In this document: positions 35,995 through 45,339 of the stretch, piece after piece
Position numbering within the stretch: position 1 is the stretch's first letter
Layout: every line of letters begins with the position of its first letter
DNA from: G965227875 sp965227875
Lineage (GTDB): Bacteria; Pseudomonadota; Alphaproteobacteria; Rhizobiales; JAJFHC01
DNA length: 64,000 nt
Assembly (NCBI GenBank): GCA_965227875.1
Contig: OZ245783.1
Span: forward strand, 4,464,001 to 4,528,000
Reading direction: 5' to 3'
Made by a program: the position numbers and the translations under genes
The notes under the pieces: generated by a model
The model's input: only the letters and a program-made list of their open reading frames with translations
What the model was told of the DNA's origin: nothing
The model's database searches: none

Positions 35995-36267
35995 TCAGCT
36001 GAAATCGTTGGGACTAAAGGTCAGTTTCTGCAGTTCGCGCAACAGCGGTGTATCGAATTCCGCAGGCGGTGACGTCCGGCCGCTGACCCAGTCATAGACC
36101 TGCTGGTCGGGAACGTCGAGCAGCGCCTCGAACTGGTCAAGTTCGGCCGGCTCCAGCCCGGATATCCGGTCGTCGGCGAACCGCCCGAGCAGGATGTCCA
36201 TTTCCCGTATCCCGCGGTGCCAGGCGCGAAACCTGAGCCTGCGCCGTCTCTGGTCGTCTTCCAGCAA
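35995..36267 (-). CDS. sdhE: Succinate dehydrogenase flavinylation factor SdhE
   Basis: A 90-residue helical protein of the SdhE/YgfY family, needed for covalent FAD attachment to SdhA. The signature RGxxE is present in WHRGIREMDILLGRF, and FEALLDVPDQQVYDWVSGR is the conserved helix pair. The usable start is a TTG at 36267; there is no ATG near. It is just upstream of mfd, as in other alphaproteobacteria, where recG is usually adjacent as well; here recG is 7 kb away. Confidence 0.88.
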   Translation of the reverse strand: MLEDDQRRRRLRFRAWHRGIREMDILLGRFADDRISGLEPAELDQFEALLDVPDQQVYDWVSGRTSPPAEFDTPLLRELQKLTFSPNDFS

Positions 36268-36362
36268 GGATCGATCCGCTGTTGCGTGTCTGAGAATTGC
36301 GCACGGTTTTGACAGACAATGCCGTCGCGCGCAACCGCCCCGCGCGGAGCCGCTCTCGGGCG

Positions 36363-37118
36363 TCAGAGGATCTGGCTGAGAAACTCCCGGGTGCGCGGAT
36401 CCTTGGCCTCGGAAAAGAACGTCGCGGGCGGGCCGTGTTCGACGATGATCCCACGGTCGGTGAAGTAGATATGGTCGGCGACTTCGCGGGCAAACCCCAT
36501 TTCGTGCGTCACGAGGATGCAGGTCATGCCTTCCTGTGCAAGGTCCTTGATGGTGACGAGGACCTCCTTGACGGTTTCGGGGTCGAGGGCCGCCGTCACC
36601 TCGTCGAACAGCATGACGTCGGGCCGCATCGCGAGCGACCGGGCTATGGCCACGCGCTGCTGCTGGCCGCCGGACAGTTCGCCCGGATAGCTGTTCTCCT
36701 TGCCCTCCAGCCTGACTTTCTTGATCAGGGCACGCGCCCGCTTTTCCACCTCTTCCTTGGGTTCCTTGAGCACGAGCACGGGCGCCATCATGATGTTTTC
36801 AAGCGCGGTCTTGTGCGGAAAGAGATTGTACTGCTGAAACACCATGCCGACCTTCTGGCGAAGCGCGAGCTTGTCGAGCTTGGGATCGTGGACCTCCTGG
36901 CCTTCGACGGTGATCGAACCCTGCTGAATGTCGTTCAGGGCATTCACGCACCGGATCAGCGTCGACTTGCCGGATCCGGACGGACCGATGATGCAGATCA
37001 CCTCGCCTTTCTTGACGTCCAGCGAAACGCCCTTCAGGACCTCGAGGTCTCCGAACGACTTGTGAACGTCCTTGATGGAGACGATGGGCTGTTCCGGTGT
37101 CCAGTTCGTCTGTTGCAT
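36363..37118 (-). CDS. Polar amino-acid ABC transporter ATP-binding protein
   Basis: A 251-residue ATPase of the GlnQ/GltL type. Walker A GPSGSGKSTLIRC, Q-loop GMVFQQYNLFPH, signature LSGGQQQRVAIARS, Walker B MLFDEVTAALDPE and the switch His in ILVTHEMGFAREVAD are intact. The Walker B proline is replaced by Val (DEVTAALD), also seen in related ATPases. It is the last gene of the operon rpiR-SBP-permease-permease-ATPase, 10 bases after the second permease. Confidence 0.93.
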   Translation of the reverse strand: MQQTNWTPEQPIVSIKDVHKSFGDLEVLKGVSLDVKKGEVICIIGPSGSGKSTLIRCVNALNDIQQGSITVEGQEVHDPKLDKLALRQKVGMVFQQYNLFPHKTALENIMMAPVLVLKEPKEEVEKRARALIKKVRLEGKENSYPGELSGGQQQRVAIARSLAMRPDVMLFDEVTAALDPETVKEVLVTIKDLAQEGMTCILVTHEMGFAREVADHIYFTDRGIIVEHGPPATFFSEAKDPRTREFLSQIL

Positions 37119-37128
37119 GACGGTTTCC

Positions 37129-38025
37129 TCAGAGTTTCACCGCGTATCTCTTCTCGAGCGCCATCGTCACCCGGGCGATCGGGTAGCAATAGGCGAAGAA
37201 GATGACGAGCGCGAAGGTGTAGAACGGCACCAGCAGTTCCGGCCGGTTGTTTTCCGCTTCGATCGCCTGGCGGGTCAGCGTGATCAGTTCCTCTACCCCC
37301 AGCAGCGAGCACAGGGGGGTCGCCATGGTCAGGATCGCGTACCAGTTCATCCACGGAGGGATCATGCGCTTGAAACACTGCGGCAGGATGATCCGCCACA
37401 GGGTCTGGCTGCGCGTGTAGGCCAGCGATTCCGCGGCCTCCCATTGCCCGCTGGGCACCGACTGGATCGCGCCGCGGACGACTTCGGAAATGTTCGCCAT
37501 GATCGGCAGCGAAAGCCCGATCACCGCCTTCATCCAGTCGGGCACGGGGATGATCACGTCCCCGATCGTGATCTCGAACGGAAAGGCCAGCAGCACGATG
37601 AACAGCAGCACGAGCCAGGGCGAGTTCCGGAAGGTCTGGGTGATGAACTTGGCCGTCCGGCGGATCCACGCGTTGGGCGAAATCTGGCAAAGGCCGAGCA
37701 CGACCCCGGTCACGGTTCCGATCAGCATGGTCAGGATCGAGATCAGGACATTGAACAGGAAGCCGCTGACAAAGATGAAGGGCAGCCATTTGATGAGCGT
37801 CTGCCAGGCGTCCACATAGGTGAATTTCGACTGGCCGAGGCCGATCGTCGGCCAGAGCACCAGGGTGGCGACCGCGATGAACCAGACCCAGGACGGCGTG
37901 GTGGCGATCCAGCGCGAGAAACCGACCGGATCGTGAACGCGCATCCGGGCCGCATCCGCCGGCAGGAGAACCGCCATGTCGGTAGTCGGTCTGGAGTTCA
38001 CGCCCGGGATGTTTCGAATGGCCAT
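37129..38025 (-). CDS. Amino-acid ABC transporter permease 2
   Basis: A 298-residue HisM-type permease with an N-terminal extension of about 60 residues before the first transporter-domain helix. The EAA loop is GQWEAAESLAYTRSQTLWRI. TFRNSPWLVLLFIVLLAFPF is the typical second helix region. It heterodimerises with the permease encoded 3 bases upstream. Confidence 0.9.
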   Translation of the reverse strand: MAIRNIPGVNSRPTTDMAVLLPADAARMRVHDPVGFSRWIATTPSWVWFIAVATLVLWPTIGLGQSKFTYVDAWQTLIKWLPFIFVSGFLFNVLISILTMLIGTVTGVVLGLCQISPNAWIRRTAKFITQTFRNSPWLVLLFIVLLAFPFEITIGDVIIPVPDWMKAVIGLSLPIMANISEVVRGAIQSVPSGQWEAAESLAYTRSQTLWRIILPQCFKRMIPPWMNWYAILTMATPLCSLLGVEELITLTRQAIEAENNRPELLVPFYTFALVIFFAYCYPIARVTMALEKRYAVKL

Positions 38026-38028
38026 CGT

Positions 38029-38787
38029 TCAGCTCCCGTAGCCCGGAATGCGCAGGGCGCGTTCCCACCGATGCATGCCGTAGACGAGTATGCCGACCAA
38101 CGCGACGAACGAGACGAACAGGAGAACCATGGTCGGGTAAAGGGCGCTGGGATAGTCGTTCCAGATGCTGACGCACTCGTACAGCAGTTCCGGTACGGCG
38201 ATCCCTATCGCCTGTGTCGTGGTCTTCACGAGGTTGACGAGATTGTTGTTTAGCGCCGGCAGCGAGACGCGGAAGGCAAGCGGCAGGACGATTTCCTTGT
38301 AGATCTGGAACCGGCTGAAACCCAGCGCCTCGGCCGCCTCGACCGTGGAGTCGGGTACGGCCTCGATGCCGGACCGGAAGATCTCCACATTGAAGGCCCC
38401 GGCAAAGAAGGACAGGGAGATGATCGCCCATCCGACGTTGGAGATGATGGGGATTTCCGTCCAGCCGTCCGCCCCGGTGATCGACGGTGTGAACTGTCCC
38501 AGCGCGAAATAGAAGAACAGCAGCTGGACGAAGGGGGGTGTATTTCGAAAGAGCTGGATGTAGCCCTGGACGAACCGCCTGAGCCAGGCGTTCTGGGCAC
38601 CCTGCAGCCAGGCGCCGACCACGCCGATGATGACGGAAAAGATCACGCAGGCGATGGAAAGCAGGATCGTGTACTGGAAACCGCTGACGATACGCGCCCA
38701 TTGCCGCGGATCGTGGAAGAAGATGAAGTTCCAGCGGGGATAGTCCTCGGCAAGCTGACGGAAAAACTCCGTGAACGCTTCCAGCAT
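38029..38787 (-). CDS. Amino-acid ABC transporter permease 1
   Basis: A 252-residue HisM/HisQ-type permease with about five membrane helices. The EAA loop is TVEAAEALGFSRFQIYKEI and the conserved LFRNTPPFVQLLFFYFA is present. It is separated from the binding-protein gene by 87 bases that contain a 13-bp hairpin, likely to lower permease expression relative to the binding protein. Confidence 0.9.
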   Translation of the reverse strand: MLEAFTEFFRQLAEDYPRWNFIFFHDPRQWARIVSGFQYTILLSIACVIFSVIIGVVGAWLQGAQNAWLRRFVQGYIQLFRNTPPFVQLLFFYFALGQFTPSITGADGWTEIPIISNVGWAIISLSFFAGAFNVEIFRSGIEAVPDSTVEAAEALGFSRFQIYKEIVLPLAFRVSLPALNNNLVNLVKTTTQAIGIAVPELLYECVSIWNDYPSALYPTMVLLFVSFVALVGILVYGMHRWERALRIPGYGS

Positions 38788-38823
38788 CTGACCCCTCCCC
38801 GCAGATCTGCCCTGATGAAAGTT

Positions 38824-38855
38824 GGACCGGGCCGGCTCTCGCGCCGGCCCGGTCC
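38824..38855 (-). repeat. Intercistronic 13-bp hairpin between SBP and permease genes
   Basis: GGACCGGGCCGGC (38824-38836) pairs perfectly with GCCGGCCCGGTCC (38843-38855) around TCTCGC. No T-run follows. Such hairpins protect the 3' end of abundant binding-protein mRNA or partly stop transcription into the permease genes. Confidence 0.65.
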
Positions 38856-38874
38856 TGAAGTGTGTGACGAGGTC

Positions 38875-39711
38875 TTACTTGCCCTCGAGCCAGTCCTTTG
38901 CAAGCTCTTTCTGCTTGGCGAGGTAGGACGTGGGCTTGATGCCCCACTTCTTCTCCAACTCGATGAGCTTGCCCGACTGGTGCATGTTGTAGGTCAGGCC
39001 GGACATGAAGTTACCGAAGATGCAGTCCTTTTCCGCGAGCGGAACAGCAAGGCCCCAGGGGTTGTCGTCTTCGGAATTGAGCGGCATCTCGAACTCGTCG
39101 AAATCGCCGGACGCGAGGTCGGAACCGATCGAGGAATCGTCATAGACCCAGGCCACGCACTTCTTGTCGCGCAGGGCCTGCTTGGCCTCGGCATTGCCCG
39201 TGAAAGCGACGATCTTCACGCCGTAGCGCTCGGTCACCACCTTGTTGTAGAACGCGCCCTGCTTGCCGCAGACCGGCTTGCCCGAGAGGTCTTCCCACTT
39301 GGTGAAGCCCAGCGCCTTCGGCGCCATGACGTTGGTGCCGGACGTGTAGTAGTTGGGCTGCACGATGCCGACGATCTTGCGGCGGTCGGGACGGTCCGAC
39401 ATGGTCGCGATCATCATGTCGATCTTGCCCTGCTCGAGGAACTGCATCCTGTTCGAGGACTGAACGGCCACGAGTTCGAGTTCGACTCCCATCGCGTCGG
39501 CAGCGGCCTTCGCCATGTCGATTTCCATGCCGACGATATCGCCGTTCTCGTTACGGAAACCCCACGGCTTGTAGTCGGCCTTGACGCCCACGACCATCTT
39601 GCCGCGCGACATGACCTTCTTCCAGGTCTCGTTGGTGCATTCCGCCGCCAGAGCGGACGTCACCGACAGCGTCGCGATCGCCGCGGTCGCAGCCAGAAGT
39701 TTCTTCAGCAT
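38875..39711 (-). CDS. Amino-acid ABC transporter substrate-binding protein
   Basis: A 278-residue family 3 binding protein. The start at 39711 gives a signal peptide (MLKKLLAATAAIATLSVTSA, cleavage LAAEC) and has GGAGA upstream. Family marks: GKMVVGVKADYKPWGFRNENG, GMEIDMAKAAADAMG, GKIDMMIATMSDRPDRRK and WVYDDSSIGS. Substrate is probably a polar or N-methylated amino acid, given the divergent dehydrogenase (inference). Confidence 0.92.
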   Translation of the reverse strand: MLKKLLAATAAIATLSVTSALAAECTNETWKKVMSRGKMVVGVKADYKPWGFRNENGDIVGMEIDMAKAAADAMGVELELVAVQSSNRMQFLEQGKIDMMIATMSDRPDRRKIVGIVQPNYYTSGTNVMAPKALGFTKWEDLSGKPVCGKQGAFYNKVVTERYGVKIVAFTGNAEAKQALRDKKCVAWVYDDSSIGSDLASGDFDEFEMPLNSEDDNPWGLAVPLAEKDCIFGNFMSGLTYNMHQSGKLIELEKKWGIKPTSYLAKQKELAKDWLEGK

Positions 39712-39745
39712 GTTTGTCTCCCTTTCTTGCTGTAGGAACATTTGA

Positions 39746-40624
39746 TCATGAAGGCCAGTACTCGCCAAGCCTGTCATGAAACTCTTCAACATCCGAGATG
39801 CGTCGCTCCGCATCCGAACCTGCGCGTCTGATTGCCATGCCCATCAGCGCCTCCAGTAGCACGAGGGTGGCCACGTGCGACGGGAAGAACTGGGGGCTGT
39901 CCGTGGGTATGAAGAAACTCGCACTCGCGTTCCTGACGGGTCCGGGGCGTTCGCCGTCGGTTATCGAAACGACGTAGGCGCCCCGTTCCGCGGCCAGAAT
40001 GGCCGCTTCGATGGAGCGACGGGCGAAGGGCACGTGGCTGACGAGAATGACCGCATCTTTCGGCGTCAACCGTGCCAGGGCGGAAGCGGACCCGTCCGTA
40101 CGTCCCACGACGCTCCAGTTGTCGAAGGCGAGCCGCGCCATGTAGCCCAGGTAATCCAGCAACGTGCCCGCACTCAGCGTGCCGAGGAGAAGCACGCGGT
40201 CGGCCGCGGCCAGGCGGTCGGAACATGTGGCGAGTTCGCCGGTATCGATGGATGCCGCCAGCGCCTGGATGTTCGCCGTGGCCGCCGCGGCATGCCTGAT
40301 GAAGAAACCGCCTCTCGATTGGCTTGCCTCGGGATCGTCCCCGGACTGGAGAAGGCGTGCCCTGTCCGCAAATCTCGCCCGTTCGCGCTTGAACTGGCCG
40401 CGGAAGACGTTCCTGAGATCTTCGTAGTTCTCGTACCCCAGGGCGCGCGCGAGCCGCGAAAAGGTCGGTGGCGAGATGTTCGCCTGGCTCGCCATCTGGC
40501 GGAGTGAATGCACGGCTGCGTCTTCTGGATTGTTCAACAGAAAGCGCGCCGCCCGCTGCATCTGCGGGCTGAGATCGTCGAAGCGTGCGCTGACCGATTG
40601 CGCGATGTCGCTGCCTGCGTTCAA
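39746..40624 (-). CDS. RpiR-family transcriptional regulator
   Basis: About 292 residues with an N-terminal helix-turn-helix of the HTH_6/RpiR type (LSPQMQRAARFLLNNPEDAA, then SQANISPPTFSRLARALGYENY) and a C-terminal SIS domain (RVLLLGTLSAGTLLDYL, DAVILVSHVPFARR) that binds a small ligand. I prefer the TTG at 40624. A longer frame to 40681 adds 19 unusual hydrophobic residues and lacks a ribosome site. It heads the ABC operon, 34 bases before the binding-protein gene, and is divergent from the dehydrogenase, so it probably controls both. Confidence 0.88.
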   Translation of the reverse strand: MNAGSDIAQSVSARFDDLSPQMQRAARFLLNNPEDAAVHSLRQMASQANISPPTFSRLARALGYENYEDLRNVFRGQFKRERARFADRARLLQSGDDPEASQSRGGFFIRHAAAATANIQALAASIDTGELATCSDRLAAADRVLLLGTLSAGTLLDYLGYMARLAFDNWSVVGRTDGSASALARLTPKDAVILVSHVPFARRSIEAAILAAERGAYVVSITDGERPGPVRNASASFFIPTDSPQFFPSHVATLVLLEALMGMAIRRAGSDAERRISDVEEFHDRLGEYWPS

Positions 40625-40673
40625 GGGACATCCGGGAATCTGTTGAAACAAAAAAACTGACTTGGATAAAAAC

Positions 40674-40691
40674 TGAAACATATGTAACAGA
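40674..40691. promoter_or_regulatory. Candidate RpiR operator palindrome
   Basis: CTGAAACATATGTAACAG is an imperfect 18-bp palindrome (CTG..ACATATGT..CAG, 14 of 18 symmetric). A related half, CTGTTGAAACA, occurs at 40641-40651. Both lie in the AT-rich divergent region between the RpiR gene and the dehydrogenase. Confidence 0.4.
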
Positions 40692-40725
40692 AAAGATCAA
40701 CTGATCTCGAAGCGACGGAACTCCC

Positions 40726-43110
40726 ATGACCGAAGCCCCTCTCCCGTCCCACGCGTCCGTCGTCGTCATCGGTGGCGGCATCATGGGGTGTTCGACCCTC
40801 TATCATCTCGCCGCGGCCGGTGTCGGAGATGCCGTCCTCCTCGAACGCAACAAGCTGACTTCCGGTACGACCTGGCATTCCGCAGCGCAGGTTCGCGCCT
40901 TGCGGTCGTCAAAGAACCTCACGGACCTGATCCGGTACTCGATATCGCTCTACGCCAAGCTCGAGGAAGAGACCGGCCAGGCGACCGGATGGATCAACAA
41001 GGGCTCCCTGTCGATCGCGACCAACGAGGACCGGATGATCCATATCCGCCGGCAGGTGGATCTCGCCCGCCTCTACGGCGTGCGCGCGCAGACGGTTTCA
41101 GCGGCCGAGGCCGGCGAGCGCTGGCCGCTCATGAACACCGAGGACGTCGTCGGTGCCGTCTGGTCTCCCGATGACGGCCGTGTAAGCCCGTCCGATCTCT
41201 GCGCGGCGCTCGTCAAGGGCGCGCGAGCGCGGGGCGCAAGTTTATTCGAGGACACGGGCGTCGAAGCCATCCTCACCCGGAACGGCAAGGTTGCCGGGCT
41301 CGAAACCTCGCGGGGGCGGATCGATTGCGACGCGGTGGCACTGTGTACCGGGCTGTGGTCCCGCGAAGTGGCGGCGACGGCCGGTGCGTCCGTCCCGGTC
41401 TGGCCGTGCGAGCACTATTACCTGCTCACACAGCCCGTGGAAGGTATTTCCGGCAATCTCCCGACCCTTTCGGATCATGACGGACACCTCTACATCCGCG
41501 ACGATTCGGGCGGACTGCTCGTCGGGTGTTTCGAACCGAACGCAATCGCCATCGACCCCGAACGCATCGGCAGCAGCTTCGAGTTCCAGCTGCTGCCCGA
41601 GGACTGGGATCACTTCGAACCCATGATGCTGAATGCCCTGCACAGACTGCCGGCCCTCGAGACCGCCGGTGTGCGGATGCTCCTGAACGGGCCCGAGAGC
41701 TTCACGCCCGACGGGTCGTTCCTGTTGGGCGAAACCGCGGAAACTAGCGGTCTCTTTCTCGGATGCGGCATGAACTCGGTGGGCGTGGCGACAGGCGGCG
41801 GCGCCGGGATGGCTTTGGCCCACTGCATCGTCAACGGGCGGACGCCAACCGATCTGCAGGAGGCCGACCCCAAGCGTTTTCCGGACGTGTTCAACGACGT
41901 GGCGGCCCTTTCCGAACGGGTCCCCGAAGTCCTGGGCAAGCACTATGAGATTGCCTATCCCGGTCGGCAGATGGACACGTCCCGAAACCTGCGGCTTTCG
42001 CCCCTGCACGACCAGTGGAAAGCGGCGAATGCATGGTTCGGCCAGGCCTACGGTTGGGAACGGCCGATGTACTTTGATGCAGCACGGCCGCCGGCACCGA
42101 CCTTCGGACGGCCGGCCTGGTTCGAACAGGTCGGCGCCGAGGTCCGGCAGGCGCATGAGCGCGCGGCGGTGTTCGACCTTTCGTCCTTCGGCCTGATCGA
42201 CGTGTCCGGCCCCGACGCGAGGGACTTTCTCGAGCGCATGTGCGCCAACCGCATGGACCGGCCTGCCGGACGTGTCGTCTACACCACCATGTTGAACGAG
42301 ACCGGCGGAATCGAGAGCGATCTGACGGCCATGGTCCTCGCCGATGACCATTACCGCCTGACGGTGGGCACCGCGGCGATCCGCCGGGACCTTGCATGGT
42401 TGAAGCGTCACGGCGACGGTCTGAACATCGAGATATCGGATTGCACGGAAGACTACGCGACCCTGGGTCTGATGGGCCCGGAAGCCGCCGCGATCGTCGA
42501 ATCCCTCGGCGGCGGCGAGGTGCTCGACCTGGCCTTCTTCCGCTTTGTCGAGACGACACTTGGAGGCGTGCCGGTTCGGGCGGCGCGCCTGTCCTACGTG
42601 GGTGAACCCGGCTGGGAGATCACCTGCCGCAACGAGGATGCGGGGAGACTGTACCGGCAGCTGCACCATGCCGGTGCCCGGCCGGCGGGCACGCTTGCCC
42701 AGACATCGATGAGGATCGAGAAGCGCTTCCTGTCCTACGGGCACGACATGGACGCCGATATGACGCCGCTGGATGCCGGGCTGGCGTTTGCGGTTGCCTG
42801 GGACACGCCGTTTCTCGGTCGTGAAGCCCTGCTCGCGCAACGTGAAAACGGATCGGAGAATCGTCTGGCGAGCCTTGTCTTCGATGATGTCACCGCCAAT
42901 CCACTGGGGCATGAGCCGGTGCTCGTTGGCGGCGAGATCGTCGCCAGGACGACGTCGGCCGCATTTGGCTTCCGTGTCGGCCGGCCGGTGGCGATTGTCG
43001 ACTTCCGCAGGAGCGCGGACATTGTCGAAGGCCAGTCGGTCACCGTCGACATTGCCGGCAGCCCGTATTCTGCCCGCGTCGTGACCGGCCCCGCCTATGT
43101 CCCAGGCTGA
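40726..43110 (+). CDS. Dimethylglycine/sarcosine-dehydrogenase-like FAD oxidoreductase with GcvT domain
   Basis: A 794-residue two-part enzyme. The N-terminal DAO domain has SVVVIGGGIMGCSTLYHLAA and TSGTTWHSAAQVR, where the His is the usual covalent FAD site. A FAO_M linker follows. The C-terminal half is a GcvT/T-protein-like folate domain (ERAAVFDLSSFGLIDVSGPDA, VYTTMLNETGGIESDLT, GEPGWEI). Such enzymes demethylate N-methylated amino acids and pass the one-carbon unit to tetrahydrofolate. The divergent ABC importer probably supplies the substrate. Sarcosine, dimethylglycine or a related compound cannot be told apart here. Confidence 0.9.
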   Translation: MTEAPLPSHASVVVIGGGIMGCSTLYHLAAAGVGDAVLLERNKLTSGTTWHSAAQVRALRSSKNLTDLIRYSISLYAKLEEETGQATGWINKGSLSIATNEDRMIHIRRQVDLARLYGVRAQTVSAAEAGERWPLMNTEDVVGAVWSPDDGRVSPSDLCAALVKGARARGASLFEDTGVEAILTRNGKVAGLETSRGRIDCDAVALCTGLWSREVAATAGASVPVWPCEHYYLLTQPVEGISGNLPTLSDHDGHLYIRDDSGGLLVGCFEPNAIAIDPERIGSSFEFQLLPEDWDHFEPMMLNALHRLPALETAGVRMLLNGPESFTPDGSFLLGETAETSGLFLGCGMNSVGVATGGGAGMALAHCIVNGRTPTDLQEADPKRFPDVFNDVAALSERVPEVLGKHYEIAYPGRQMDTSRNLRLSPLHDQWKAANAWFGQAYGWERPMYFDAARPPAPTFGRPAWFEQVGAEVRQAHERAAVFDLSSFGLIDVSGPDARDFLERMCANRMDRPAGRVVYTTMLNETGGIESDLTAMVLADDHYRLTVGTAAIRRDLAWLKRHGDGLNIEISDCTEDYATLGLMGPEAAAIVESLGGGEVLDLAFFRFVETTLGGVPVRAARLSYVGEPGWEITCRNEDAGRLYRQLHHAGARPAGTLAQTSMRIEKRFLSYGHDMDADMTPLDAGLAFAVAWDTPFLGREALLAQRENGSENRLASLVFDDVTANPLGHEPVLVGGEIVARTTSAAFGFRVGRPVAIVDFRRSADIVEGQSVTVDIAGSPYSARVVTGPAYVPG

Positions 43111-43217
43111 CCAAACGCGCTGACCGTGCTTCACGTGCCGGACTGACTTGACCGTTCGACCCGCCCTTGTGATGGTCCGCCTAGCCGCAACAGCGCCATG
43201 CATGGGTCACGACAGGA

Positions 43218-45323
43218 ATGAGACCGGAAATCCTCAACCCGCTTTTCGCCTCCGCGCAGAAACTGCCCGGAATCGGAAGCAAGCTCGACAAGCTGCTGGG
43301 CCGGTTTCTGTCGGGCGGGCGCGAGGGCGCACGCATCATCGACCTGCTCTGGCACCTTCCGTCGGGTCAGATCGACCGCCGCAACCGACCGGCCATCGCC
43401 GATGCACCGCTCGGCGAGATCGTGACGCTGAAGGTTTCCGTGGGCCGGCATTTCCCCAGTCCCCGCCATAACAGGCGCGTCCCCTACAAGGTCCGGTGCC
43501 ATGACGAGACCGGCGAACTGACGCTGGTGTTCTTCCACGCCCATGCGGATTACCTGCGGCGCGTCCTGCCGGAAGGCGAAGAGCGCTACCTGAGCGGCCG
43601 CATCGAGGAGTTTTCCGGCGCCCTGCAGATGACCCATCCGGACCATGTCCTGGACGAGGACGAGTTTGCGGCGATGCCGGAAATAGAGCCCGTCTATCCC
43701 ATGACGGCGGGGTTGTCGCCAAAGACATTCGGCCGCGCGGTCCGAAACGCCCTTGAACTCGTGCCGGACTTCCCGGAATGGCAGGATCCCTCTTTCGTGG
43801 GCGCCAGGCACTGGCCGAACTTCAGAACCGCACTCACGCAAGCGCATGTTCCAGCCGAACGGGAGGATGTGTCGCCGGGGTCTCCCGCCCGCGAAAGGCT
43901 CGCCTATGACGAGTTGCTGTCGAACCAGCTGGCCCTCGCACTGGTCCGACGGAAAATGCGGTCGAAGTCCGGCAGGGCCATCGCCGGTAACGGCGAACTT
44001 GTCCGGCAGATCACGTCGGCCCTGCCCTTCGACCTTACCGGATCCCAGAAAGAGGCGGTCGGCGACATCCTCGCCGACATGTCGACCCCGACGCGGATGT
44101 TGCGCCTGCTGCAGGGCGATGTCGGATCGGGCAAGACCGTCGTGGCTCTCATCGCCATGGCGACTGCCGTCGAGGCCGGCCTGCAGGCCGCGATCATGGC
44201 GCCGACCGAGATTCTCGCCCGTCAGCATTTCGCGACCATAGAGCCCTTGTGTCGCGAAGCCGGCATATCCATCGCCCTGCTGACCGGACGGGACAAGGGT
44301 CGCAAGAGGGACGATGTTCTCGAGAGTTTCAGGAGCGGTGCCGCGAGCATTGCGGTCGGTACGCATGCTCTCTTCCAGGACGATGTCGCCTTTCACGATC
44401 TCGGCCTCGCCATCATCGACGAGCAGCATCGTTTCGGCGTCCATCAGCGCCTCGCGCTCCAGTCGAAGAACCGCCAGGGCGTCGACGTGCTCGTGATGAC
44501 GGCCACGCCCATTCCGCGGACGCTGACACTCACACACTACGGCGACATGGACGTCTCCCGCCTGACCGAAAAACCGGCCGGACGCCAGCCGGTGGACACG
44601 CGGGTCCTGCCGCTCGACCGGCTGGAGGACGTGATCGCCGGCGTCGGTCGCGCCATGGAACGCGGTGAACGGGTCTACTGGGTCTGCCCGCTGGTGGAGG
44701 AGTCCGAGGAGGTGCAGGCGGCCGCCGCCCAGGATCGTTTCGATGATCTGTCCGCGCGGTATCCGGGACGCGCCGGCCTGATCCACGGCCGCATGAAAGG
44801 ACCGGAAAAGGATGCCGTCATGGCGAGCTTCCAGTCAGGCGACATCTCCATCCTCGTGGCCACGACCGTGATCGAGGTCGGTGTCGACGTCCCGGAGGCC
44901 AGCATCATGATCATCGAACATGCCGAACGGTTCGGATTGGCACAGATGCATCAGCTACGGGGGCGCGTCGGCCGCGGAACAAAGCGGTCGAGTTGCGTTC
45001 TGCTCTACGATCCTCCGCTCGGTGAGATTGCCGCATCGCGCCTCAAGATCATGCGGGAAACCGATGACGGTTTCCTGATCGCGGAAGAGGACCTGCGCCT
45101 TCGCGGGGCCGGCGAACTGCTCGGCACACGCCAGAGCGGAATGCCGGAATTCCGGATGGCGGACCTCGCCGTGCATGCAGACCTGCTGGCCGCGGCGCGG
45201 GACGATGCCGCCCTTGTTCTCGCGAGGGACGAAGGCCTCACGGGCAATCGCGGTGAAGCGCTTCGCGCCCTGCTCTACCTCTTCGAGCGCGACGACGCGG
45301 TCAGGCTCCTGTCGTCGGGCTGA
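43218..45323 (+). CDS. recG: ATP-dependent DNA helicase RecG
   Basis: A 701-residue branched-DNA helicase for fork reversal. The N-terminal wedge (OB-fold) domain includes LWHLPSGQIDRRNRP. Helicase motifs are QGDVGSGKTVVALIAM, MAPTEILARQH, IIDEQHRFGVHQR, VMTATPIPRTLTL and TRG motif LRGRVGRGTKRSSCVLLYD. It stands 108 bases after the dehydrogenase gene on the same strand but is unrelated in function. Confidence 0.97.
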   Translation: MRPEILNPLFASAQKLPGIGSKLDKLLGRFLSGGREGARIIDLLWHLPSGQIDRRNRPAIADAPLGEIVTLKVSVGRHFPSPRHNRRVPYKVRCHDETGELTLVFFHAHADYLRRVLPEGEERYLSGRIEEFSGALQMTHPDHVLDEDEFAAMPEIEPVYPMTAGLSPKTFGRAVRNALELVPDFPEWQDPSFVGARHWPNFRTALTQAHVPAEREDVSPGSPARERLAYDELLSNQLALALVRRKMRSKSGRAIAGNGELVRQITSALPFDLTGSQKEAVGDILADMSTPTRMLRLLQGDVGSGKTVVALIAMATAVEAGLQAAIMAPTEILARQHFATIEPLCREAGISIALLTGRDKGRKRDDVLESFRSGAASIAVGTHALFQDDVAFHDLGLAIIDEQHRFGVHQRLALQSKNRQGVDVLVMTATPIPRTLTLTHYGDMDVSRLTEKPAGRQPVDTRVLPLDRLEDVIAGVGRAMERGERVYWVCPLVEESEEVQAAAAQDRFDDLSARYPGRAGLIHGRMKGPEKDAVMASFQSGDISILVATTVIEVGVDVPEASIMIIEHAERFGLAQMHQLRGRVGRGTKRSSCVLLYDPPLGEIAASRLKIMRETDDGFLIAEEDLRLRGAGELLGTRQSGMPEFRMADLAVHADLLAAARDDAALVLARDEGLTGNRGEALRALLYLFERDDAVRLLSSG

Positions 45324-45339
45324 CGGTCGCCTGTGAAGC

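Noticed and set aside
37034..38947. 637-codon minus-strand frame over the ABC permease genes
   Set aside because: It runs through three real genes in another frame of the same strand and gives a His/Arg/Gly-rich nonsense product.
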